A stretch of 64,000 nucleotides of DNA from Lampris incognitus (Eukaryota > Chordata > Actinopteri > Lampriformes > Lampridae), in assembly GCF_029633865.1 (NCBI RefSeq), contig NC_079215.1:55393457-55457456 (forward strand). The letters run 5' to 3'. The notes below the pieces were generated by a model. The model had not been told where the DNA came from and searched no databases. It saw only the letters and a program-made list of their open reading frames with translations. Positions 45,101-57,100 of the stretch are shown here, in pieces. Position 1 is the stretch's first letter. Each line of letters opens with the position of its first letter. A program made the translations under genes and the position numbers.

Positions 45101-48100
45101 AACTCTCAACAGTTTTTTTCTGTTTTTCTTTTTCCTCCATTTTCTCCCTAATTGTACCCAGCCAATTACCCCACTCTTCCGAGCCATCCCGGTCATTGCT
45201 CCACCCCCTCTGCTGAGCCGGGGAGGGCTGCAGACTACCACAGACTACTGCAGACTATCTGCCTCCTCCGACACATGTGAAGTTGCCAGCCGCTTCTTTT
45301 CACCTGACAGTGAGGAGTTTCACCAGGGGGATGTAGCGTGTGGGAGGATCATGATATTCCCCCCAGTTCCCCCTCCCCCCTGAATAGGCAACCTGACCGA
45401 CCAGAGGAGGCGCTAGTGCAGCAACCAGGACACAAAAACACATCTGGCTTCCAACCCGCAGACATGGCCAATTGTGTCTGCAGGGACGCCTGACCAAGCC
45501 AGAGGCACAACAGAGATTCAAACTGGCAATCCATGTTGGTAGACAATGGAATAGACTGCTACACCACCGGGATGCCCCAACTCTCGACAGTTTTAACCAC
45601 CCTTAGTGCAATCTCTGAATATAATCCTAATCCTAAAGATTCTAAAGCAACGTTATATTGCTTTGATCTAACACAATATTTCAACTTCACAACCCACACC
45701 AAGGGTCATATACTTGACTTAGTTTGCCGTTCCGGCATCGCGCCATAAAACATCATCCATCCATCCATTATCCAAGCTGCTTATCCTAATTAGGGTTACA
45801 GGATGCTGGACCTTATTCCAGCAGTCATTGGGAAGCAGGCAGGGAGAAACCTTGGACGACTAGACTAACTAAAAGTTCATGATTGTGACAGCCCTACATT
45901 AGATATGCTAATCTAGATGATCTCTGCAGTTTAATTACCTCAAACCCCATTCCTGCTCCCACCTCCTCACTCCCTGCTCTTATGGACTGCTACAACAATA
46001 TTTCATCTTCTGCACTTGATACTTTAGGCCCCCTGAAAACATGGGTTATCCATACTGCTCCCTGGTACACAACTGAATTACGTCAACACAGGGCTATAAA
46101 TCGGCACCTTGAGAGGCTTTGCACCAAAACTGGACTTGCTGTTCACAAACAAATGTATTCGGATCATATACCTCATTACAAAAATGCTCTTTCAACAGCT
46201 AAAACATCCTGTTATGCAAATATAATCAGTACAGTTGAAGGGAATACTGGAATTTTCTTCTCTACAGTTAAAAGGTTACTAAATCCACCTGAAACCAACA
46301 TGAACAGTAACCTTTCTAATAAACAATGCTCTGCTGTTTTGAAGTTTTTCAACTCTAAAATTAGTACCATTTATGAGCAGCTAGCCTCTGCTAACGTCAT
46401 GCAGACTGACTTATCAGCAGCAATCACCATGAAAACGTCCCCATCCACTGTCCTATGCGACTTCAAGCTTTCAACTGAAAACCACATTTCTGAACTTATT
46501 ACTAAGTCTAGCACTTCCACATGTCACCTGGATTTAATTCCCATAACCCTAGTTAAAACATGCCTGCTCTCTATCATCTCCCTGATAACCTCCATCATCA
46601 ATTCCTCTCTGTCCATTGGTAGAGTTCCCCCTCCACGGAAGGTTGCTATAATCAGACCAACTCCGAATAAACTTAATTTAGATTCTACTGACCAAAACAA
46701 CTACTGGCCTATTTCCAATTTACCATTCATCTCCAAAATCCTTGAGAGGGTAGTTGCATCTCAACTCCAGATATAACTTGATAACAACAATCTCTTTGAA
46801 CAATTCCAATCTGGCTTTTGTGCCAAACAGCACAGAAACAGCCCTGGTTAAGATCACTAATGACCTCCTTCGAGCAGCTGACTCCAGTCTACACTCTATC
46901 CTTATCTTCCTTAACTTCACCGCAGCCTTTGATACTATATCCCATCAGCTCTTCATGGATTGTCTGGCTAGCATTGGAGTTGGGGCACTGTTTATCAGTG
47001 GTTTGCTTCCTGCCTTACAGACAGGACACATTTTGTACAGATTCAGAATTACTGGTCAGAAAGTTTGATCGGTCCCCATGGAGTTCCACAGGGTTCAGTG
47101 TTGGGGCCACTCCTGTTTATTATTTACCTCCTCCCTCTTGGCAACATCTCCCAATATTTTGGTATAAATTTTCAATGTTATGCTGATGATACACAGCTTT
47201 ATGTGTCTACTGAGCCCACTTCTATTCTCCCCTCCAGTAACCTCACTGCTTGTCTACATGATTTACAGATATGGATGACAAACAATACCTGAAATTCAAC
47301 AGTAGTAAAACTGAGCTTCTCCTCACTGGCACTAAATATACACTCTCAAAAACGAATATTTGCTCACTCCCCATTGCTGGAGGTGCCATACCTGTCTCCA
47401 CACAGATGAAGAGCCTTGGTGTTACCCTGGACAGTACCCTTTCTTTTTCCAGTCATATAAACAATGTCTCCTGGATTACCTTTTTCCATCTGTGAAACAT
47501 CTCCAGACTATGCCCTGCTTTAACACAACACTCCATGGAAGTCTTAGCCAACGCCTTGGTCACATCACCCATTGACTACTGGAATGCGATCCTGGCAGGC
47601 ATCACCAACAAACTTATTGACAGACTTCAACTCATCCAGAATTCTGCAGCATGGATTATTACACATTTAAAGTCTACTGAACATGTCTCTGCCCTGTTGA
47701 TTCAATTACACTGGCTTCCTGTATCACAGCAGATTAACTTTAAATTTTTATTATCAACATTCAAAGCTCTTCATAATCTATCCCCTGTTTATCTCACAGA
47801 CCTCCTTCAGACTTACACTCCCTCTCGCTCCCTGCAGTCTTGATCAGCTGGTCTATTGGTACTACCAGCCATTAACCTCATCACAATGGGTGCCAGGGCT
47901 TTCTCCGATGTTGCACCCAAACTCTGGAACTCCATTCCCCATCACATCCGCTTACTGGACTCCATAAAAAAATTCAAAACTGCTCTTAAAACCCATCTTT
48001 TTAAACTAGTATACTCACTTTAACAGCATTAAGAGCATCAAATTCAATTTTTTTAAACTCCAGCTGCTAAAACAAAACAAAAAAAAGGTTCCAAGAGTCT

Positions 48101-51100
48101 AAGAACAGAAAATCCAAAAAGTGGGATGCTTTATAATGCTTCCTGCTGCCTAAGGACAAGTACACTTTGTAAGGCATAGTATTGGGTTTTGGTTCCAAGC
48201 ATGCATGTGTGTTCTTTTTGCTTCCAAGTGCTTGTTTTTATTCAGCACCAGCTACTTTCGTAAATAATTTTTTTTGTCAGCTTTGTATGTCATGTACTTC
48301 AGCGCATCAAAAGCCACATAACTTGAACTAAATTAGACATTGCCATCAACCAAATGTGTACACTTGCCCATCCTTGGCCGTTTCTTGTAGCACTGATTAA
48401 AAGAACTGTGCCAGGTCACATTCATTACAGCAAACACTTTCCATCTCAGTTGGCATTGTGGCAAAGGCAAAACCAAGCAGCAACGACCTGGCTGGCTCCA
48501 TAAAAGACCTGGTCCAATGTAAGTCAATGAAAGAATGTCCAACTTCTACCTTCAAATTAAAAGTCAACAAATCTTTTCTACAAGAAGTCTCAATCACTAA
48601 CATCGAGTCTGATACACAGCGTGAGGGTAGTTATTTTGAAAATTAATGTTCCGTTAAGAAGCTACAAAGGATTAAAAAAGTGGAATGTTGAGGGCGTGTC
48701 TGCCTTGACTGACAGGTATGTCAACCTGTCTGTGACCGAGGTCCCACCCCTGCTCCAAATACATGCCACCCAGCTGTAGAAATTTGGATTTTCTAGTTCC
48801 AACAACTGATAAGATGGCAGTGAGCATAAAGTCAAACTTGAGGCTTAAAAATTCCTCTTCAAAAACCAATGGGTGATGTCAGACGCGTCCCTCTTTTTAT
48901 ACAGTCTATGGGTATAACCAGTCCTCATTCTATCATTGTTTGAGTGTCTAGAAAAGCCCTATATAAATGTAATGATTATTATTATTATTCTCCCAAAGCA
49001 GCACTATTGTGGTTTCTTCTCCTTCTCCGGCAGGAGCCAGAGCTGCTGCCTCATATCTTTGACTTATCTCCCTCGCAGTGTATTCAGGCCTTCAATTTCC
49101 GATTCCATTAAAATTTTATTAAAATGTTTTTATTAAATGTGTCCTCATCAGTCCTCAATTATGTTTGAAGCCATTACTTTAAAACTAGCAAAGTTAAATT
49201 AGCAAAAAGACAGACAAATAGTCATGCCAATAAAGCAAATTGAATTTGACAGAAGGTGGAGCTGGAGATGGCAAAATTGAAGATGCTAAGATTTTCGATG
49301 GTAGTGACGAAGATGGACAGGATTACGAGCAAGAATTTTAGAGGGACAGCTCAGGTTGGACGGTTTGGAGACAAAGCAAGAGAGGCAAGATTGAGATGGC
49401 TTGGACATGTGTGCAGGAGAGATGCTGGGTATATTGGGAGAAGGATGCTGAATATGGAGCTGCCAGGGAAAAGGAAAAGAGGAGGCCAAAGAGGAGATTT
49501 ATGGATGTGGTGAGGGAGGACATGCAGGGCAGGTGGTTGGCGTGACAGAGGAAGATGCAGAGGATAGGAAGAGATGGAAACAGATGATCTGCTGTGGCGA
49601 CCCCTAACGGGAACAGCCAAAAGAAAAAGACTTTAAAATTAGCAAAACCTCCTAATAGGAGCAAGCTGCCATTCTCTCTCAGTTCAGGGACGTAGTTTCT
49701 TTGTCCATGCCCCCTTTGTCTTTGGTGGGGGGCATAGCTGGAAAAATCAACCATCCCACTCAAATCCAAGAAAAGGTAGAGGTATCGTACACAACCAAAA
49801 TCAATTTAGCAACATTTCTTTCCATTCTTAATATGGGTTGACACATTGTTAAATTAGTTTAATGTTATTTGTGTTGAAGCATCCCCTTAAGGAAAATTGC
49901 ATGAATTTGTAAAAGTCACCAAACTACAACTACATAAATGCAACTCAAAAACTGTCATGATATGGGTATTTGTGACTTAGCCGTTGTCTTAAAAATATCA
50001 CAGCGATACTTTCGAATCAAAAAGGACATTTGTTTGCACACAAATCCTCATCCTCGGGAATGTAGCTTAAACCAAATGTGCATTTTGTGTGACAAGAGGT
50101 GACTTTATTTCTGAGAGTCATCATCCTTTTAGTTAGTGATCTGAGAGTTTGAGATATTATATCAACAGAACCAGTTTCAAGGTGTAAACTACAGTGGAAA
50201 ACTAATGATGATGTCTCTCTCTCTCATTTTCTCTCATTCTTACCCGGCAGTGAGGTCTGGGCTTGGCTCAGTAGTGGTGGCAGTGTTGGGGCTGTGGAGA
50301 GACAGCTGGCAAAAGGCTGAGTGGAGGTCAGACTGGAGCCTGGGGGAACCTGAAAGACAAGGTTAATCTTTTTATGATTAAGCTTGCTCTTCATTCTGGG
50401 TATATGGGTTCGTTGTAAATATCTCATCTATATTGTGCCAGAACAAAAATGTATTAAAAAAAACAAAACAGGCATTCATTATTTGAAAAGTGTGACATCA
50501 TTTCTGGCAAAATGATTGCCAACATTATTACAGGACAAACTGAGGGTGTTTTTGCACCTAGTTAATTTAGAACAGTTATTTCAAGCTCTTGTATATTTCC
50601 CCTCTTAGTGTGGGTTGTTTGCGCGTATATGAACACAGCACAAAAAGTTGAATCAGTTCATCGGAACACAACATTTATTGGGAGAAACATTTCATCACTC
50701 ATCTATGTGACTTCTTCAGTCCCAACTGACTGCAGGTATCCCCACCCTTATTCCTGTAGTCAATTGAGACTGAAGAAGTCACATAGATGAGTGATGAAAC
50801 GTTTCTCCCAATAAACTTTGTGTCCAGATGAACTGATTCAACTTTGTGTGATTTCCCTACCTGGATTATTGAACATGCATCAAGATAAACGAACACAGCA
50901 ACCCAGCCACTGAGGATGCACAAGCCAGTGCATTCTTAGTGTCGGTCCCAAGCCCGGATAAATAGGGAGGACTGCGCCAGGAAGGGCATCCGGTGTAAAA
51001 CCTTTGCCAATTCAAATATGCAGATCATAAATCGGATTTCCATACCAGATCGGTCGAGGCCCAGTTTACCAACAACAGCCACCGGTATTGTTGGCCAGCA

Positions 51101-54100
51101 GGGTGCCGGTGGAATCTATGCTACTGTTGGGTGAAGGAGAAGGAGAGGGGGAAGGCATGTCCAGAGGCAGCAGGAGAGGCGAAAGGGTATGAGTGTGGAG
51201 GTGACAGTCGGAAATTTGAATGTTGGCACTATGACCGGTAAAGGGAGATTGCTGGCTGATATGATGGAGAGAGGGAAGGTAGATATACTGTGTGTGCAAG
51301 AGACCAGGTGGAAGGGGAGTAAGGCCAGGAGCATCGGAGGTGGGTTCAAACTCTTCTGCCATGATGTGGATAGTAGGAGAAATGGGGTAGGGGTAATTTT
51401 GAAGGAAGAGTATGTCAAGAGTGTATTGGAGGTGAAGAGAGTGTTGGACAGAGTGATGAGTACGAAGCTGGAGATCGAAGGTGTGATGATGAATGTTATC
51501 AGCACATATGCCCTGCAAGTTGGGTGTGCGATGGAAGAGAAAAAATAATTCTGGAGTGAGTTGGATGAAGTGGTGGAGAGTGTACCCAAGGAGGAGAGAG
51601 TGGTGATTGGAGCAGACTGGGCATGTTGGTGAAGGGAACAGAGTTGATGGGTAGGTATGGTGTCAAGGAGAGGAATGTGGAAGGACTTATGGTGGTGGAT
51701 TCTGTGAAAAGGATGGAAATGGCTGTGGTGAATACATATTTCAAGAGGAGGGTGGAACATAGGGTGATGTATAAGAGTGGAGGAAAGTGCACACACGTGG
51801 ACTATATCTTATGTAGGAGGCACGATCTGAAAGGGATTGGAGACTGCAAGGTGGTGACAGGGGAGAACATAGCTAGGCAGCATCAGATGGTGGTCTGTAG
51901 GATGACTCTGGAGATCAAGAAGTGGAAGAGAATGAAAGCAGAGCCAAGGATCAAATGGTGGAGGTTGGGAGAAAGAAGACTGTTGTGTGGAGTTCCGTGA
52001 GGAGTTAAGACAGGCACTGGGTGGTAGTGAAGAGTTGCCAGATGGCTGGGCAATCACTGCAGAAATAGTGAGGGAGACAGCTAGGAAGGTACTTGGTGTG
52101 TCATCTGAACAGAGGAAGGAAGACAAGGAGACTTGGTGGTGGAATGAGGAAGTACAGCAAATATACAGAGGGAGAGGTTGGCAAAGAAGGAGTGGGATAG
52201 TCAGACGGATGAAGAAAGTAGACAGCAGTACAAGGAGGTGCAGCACAAAGTGAAGAGAGAGGTGAAGTAGGCAAAGGAAAAGGCATATGGTGAGTTGTAT
52301 GAGAGGTTAGACACTAAGGAAGAAGAAAGGGACTTGTGCCGATTGGCTAGACAGACGGGCTGAGCAGGGAAGGATGTGTAGCAGCTTAGGGCGATCAAGA
52401 ATAGAGATGGAAATGTGCTGACAAGCAAAGAGAGTGTGTTGAGAAGATGGAAGGAGTACTTTGAGGGGCTGATGAATGAAGAAATTGAGAGACATTGAAG
52501 GTTGGATGATGTGGGGATAGTGAATCAGGAAGGAGGGAGTGAGGGCAGCTATGAAGAGGATGAAGAGTACAAAGGCAGTTGGTCCAGGGGACATAGCTGT
52601 GGAGGCATGGAGATGTTTAGGAGATGGCAGTGGAGTTTTAAACAGATTGTTGTTTAACACAATGTTGGAAAGTGAGAGGGTGCCTGAGGAGTGGAGAAGA
52701 AGCATACTGGTACCAATTTTCAAGAATTAGGGCGATGTGTAGAGCTGTAGCAACTACAGAGGTGTAAAGTTGATCAGTCACAGCATGAAATGTTGGGAAA
52801 AAGTAGTGGAAACTAGGTTAAGAGGAGAGGTGATGATCAGCGAGCAGCAGTATGGGTTCATGCCATGGAAGAGCACCACAGATGTGATGTTTGCTTTGAG
52901 AATGTTGATTGAGAAGTATAGAGAAGGTCAGAAGGAGTTACATTGTGTCTTTGTGGATTTAGAGAAAGCATATGACAGGATGCTGAGAGAGGAGGTGTGG
53001 TATTGTATGAGCAAGTCGGGAGTTGCAGAGAAGTATGTAGGAGTGGTGCAGGATACGTATGAGGGCGGTATGACAGTGGTGAGGTGTGGAGTTGGAATGA
53101 CAGGTGGGTTCAAGGTGGAGGTGGGATTACATCAAGGATCGGCTCTGAGCCCGTTCTTGTTTGCAATGGTGATGGGCAGGTTGACGGACGAGATCAAACA
53201 GGAGTCTCCGTGGACTATGAAGTTTGTGGATGACATTGTGATCTGTAGCAAGAGTAGGGTGCAGGTTGAGGAGAGCCTGGAGTGGTGGAGGTATGCACTG
53301 GAGACAAGAGGAATGAAAGTCAGTAGGAGCAAGACAGAATATACTATATGCGTGAATGAGAGAGAGGACAGTGGAATGGTGAGGATGCAAGGAGTAGAGT
53401 TGACGAAGGTGTATGAGTTTAAATATTTGGAGTCAACTGTTCAAAGTAAAAGGGGAATGTGGAAGAGAGGTAAAGACGGTGCAGGCAGGGTGGAGTGGAT
53501 GGAGAAGAGTGTCAGGGTGATTTGCGACTGAGGAGTACCAGCAAGACTGAAAGGGAAGGTTTACAATATGGCTGTGAGACCAGCTATGTTGTATGGTTTG
53601 GAGACAGTGGCACTGACAAAAACACAAGAGGTGGAGCTGGAGGTGGCAGAGTTGAAGATGCTAAAATTTTCATAGGGAGTGACCAAGAATGACAGGATGA
53701 GGAACGAGTATATTAGGGGGACAGCTCAGGTTGGACGGTTTGGAGACAAAGCTAGAGGGGCAAGATTGAGATGACTTAGACATGTGTGGAGGAGAGATGC
53801 TGGGTATATTGGGAGAAGGATGCTGAAGATGGTGCTGCCAGGCAAGAGGAAAAGAAGAAGGCCAAAGAGGAGGTTTATGGATGTGGTGAGAGAGGACATA
53901 CAGGTGGCTGGTGTGACAGAGGAAGATGCAGAGGACAGGAAGAAATGGAAACGGATGATCTGCTGTGGTGACCCCTAACTTGAGAAGCCAAAAGTAGTAG
54001 TAGTAGATCAAGACATATGAACACAGCAATTGGACTCAGGTGTGGACCAAAACATTGGGATTGAGATGGTCTCAGGAGGGTCTCGATCCCTTTCCAATTA

Positions 54101-57100
54101 AACTCTGGAGTCTAGAGCAGTGCAGTGAGAGAGCAATCTGTTCATGAAATTGCTGTATAGATATTAATGGGATCAGTTCACTGTGAAGTGGCAAGGCACG
54201 TATAAATATAAATGTATTAGAGCATGCCTCCTGAAATGAAATGCAGCTGCAAAACAATGTTTTAAAGTCGCTGCTTTGATTCACATCAAAACTTGCTTGT
54301 ATAAAAAAACTCTGGTATGTAAACCAGAGGATCACAGCAAAGGCAAAGCTCCAATGATACAGCTGTTGTTGATGCTCCAATTTAAACCTTTCAGTCTGTC
54401 AAATGGGAAAATTTCTGTTAACAGATGTTGGTAGCCTGCTTGTGTTCGTCCCAGAAGACGATCGAATTCCTGCAGCAAAAATTCAGACCAATGAGGAATA
54501 ACTTGCTCCCACATGCCCTCTGCTGACAAGTTCCGGTTCGCTTCCAAATTATCCCCTGATTTGAAACAGTGTATACAAACCCTATATGTTTGAAAATCCC
54601 CTAAATATCATTCAAAGCAAGTAGGAGATTTTGGGGTTTTTTTGGGGGGGGGGGTGGGGGGGTTCCCCCCTTTTTCTTACCAATTGTACCCGGCCAATTA
54701 CCCCACTCTTCCGAGCCGTCCCGGTCGCTGCTCCACCCCCTCTTGTCGATCTGGGGAGGGCTGCAGACTACCACATGCCTCCTCCGATACACGTGGAGTC
54801 ACCAGCCACTTCTTTTTCACCTGACGGTGAGGAGTTTCACCAGGAGGACATAGCGCATGGGAGGATCATGCTATTCCCCCCAGTTCCAGGGGCCCGACCG
54901 ACCAGAGAAGGCACTAGTGCAGCGACCAGGACACATACCTATATCCAGCTTCCCACCTGCAGACACGGCCAATTGTGTCTGTAGGGACGCCTGGCCAAGC
55001 TGGAGGTAACACGGGGATTCGAACCAACGATCCGTGTTGGTAGGCAACTGCAGGAGCTTTTTACTTATGAAATAAGATATTTCTTTCTGCATTTTCCCCC
55101 CTTTTTCTCCCCAGTTGTACTCGGCCAATTACCCCACTCATCCGAGCACTCCTGCTCGCTACTCCAGCCCCTCTTCCGATCCGGGGGGGGGGGGGGGACT
55201 GCAGACTACCACATGTCTCCTCCGATACACGTGGAGTCACCGGCCACTTCTTTTTCACCTGACAGTGAGGAGTTTCACCAGGGGGACATAGCACATGGGA
55301 GTATCACGCTATTTCCCAGCTCCCCCTCCCCCCTGAACAGGCACCCCGACCGGCCAGAGGAGGCGCCAGTGCAGTGAACAGGACACATGCCCACAATTGT
55401 GTCTGTAGGGATGGGGATTCGATCCAGCGATTCCTGTATTGGTAGGCAACGGAATAGACCACCACGCTATCCGGACACCCGAACAAAACAGTCGGTTGAA
55501 CCTGACTGATTCTTTTTCAAAGCTGCAACTCTCTGCCTCATTCATTTGCATTTGGTCACTTTGGCCAACACATAGAATATTATATGCAAGATATGAAGTC
55601 CCACCCAACAGTAACCACCGAAACGAACAACCTAAAAAAAACATTTTCGATGTGGATATTTGCAGATTAGCTATTGTCTCCAACAAACAAGCTTTAAAAA
55701 GTATCAAAAAGGACATTTGCGGGTGTCTGGGTGGCATAGCGGTCTATTCTGTTGCCTGCCAACACAGAGATCGCCGGTTCGAATCCCTGTGTTGCCTCCG
55801 GCTTGGTCGGGCATCCCTACAGACACAATTGGCCGTGTCTGCCGGTGGGAAGACGGATGTGGGTATGTGTCGTGGTCGCTGCACTAGCGCCTTCTCTGGT
55901 CAGTCTGGGCGCCTGGAACTGGGGGGGACTAGCGTGATCCACCCACGCGCTACGTCCCCCTGGTGAAACTCCTGGCTGTCGGGTGAAAAGAACTACAAGC
56001 CCAGCTAACTCAGAAAAGAAGAAGCAGCTGGCGACTCCACAGGTATTGGTGGAGGCATGTGGTAGTTTGCAGCGCTCCCCGGATTGGCAGAGTGGGTGGA
56101 ACAGCAACCGGGACGGCTCGGAAGAGTCAGGTAATTGGCCAAGAACAATTGCAAGAAAAAAAGGGGGGGCTCATTTGTATGCTTGTATATCAGCAGGACC
56201 GTAGCTTTGAATATTGAGAAATGGACCCTAGACACAAGTTTGTTCCATAAATGATCAAACAGCACTCTTCACTGAAATCCAATAAATATTCATTGGCAGT
56301 GTACAAATTTTATACATTTCAAGAGTACCTGTGTATTTGTGACAGAGTTGACCGAGGGAAGAGAGAGCGTGGAGGCATGGGATTGGAGGAGTCCTGAGGA
56401 GAGAGGGGTGCTACACATGCCGCCTCCTAGGGACAGAGAGGTGCTACACACCCCTCCGCCTAGGGACAGAGGGCTACTACAAACGCCCCTTCCCAATGTG
56501 AGAGGGTCCTTGAGGCTTGAGTAGATGCCTACGAAATAAAGACAGACAAAACATGAGAGAGAGAGAAGGTGTGATGGAAGATTCTTATAAGATTCACGGA
56601 AAGAGAAAAGTAGATGTGCAAACACACACACACGCATGAGAACCAATCTCTCAGGAAGTTTGCCACTGTCATCAATGTGCACACAAAAACCACTAGATAG
56701 GCCACTACCTCACGCTTACTTACTAAATACATGTCATAAAAAAGCCTACAATAGTGCAATGAGAAACACAAGCTCTTTACTACTCTGGCTTCGATCTTGT
56801 TTTTTAATTAATCGTTTTTTTCTAGACTTCGAGTTCCTCACTTACTCACAAATTTATGGCTGATATCTCCTTAATAACGGACATCTCAACAGGACAAATG
56901 AACAAACCTATGTGGTTTATACAAAACCTTGAATGTGACATTTGTAACTACGAAGCTGTCTTAGAATGTGTGTAACAGGGCAGTTTTGCTCATTTCAGTC
57001 AAGCTGCAAAGTAAACACACCACAGTGCAACCAGGTAGTGATACTGCTTTAGTGTTTTGCTTTTTTTCCCTCATGCAGCAGTGCATGAACACACAGGAAG

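Noticed and set aside
55439-55966. 175-codon ORF as a host gene
   Set aside because: It runs from SINE sequence through an unnamed repeat into another SINE, with no conserved domain.
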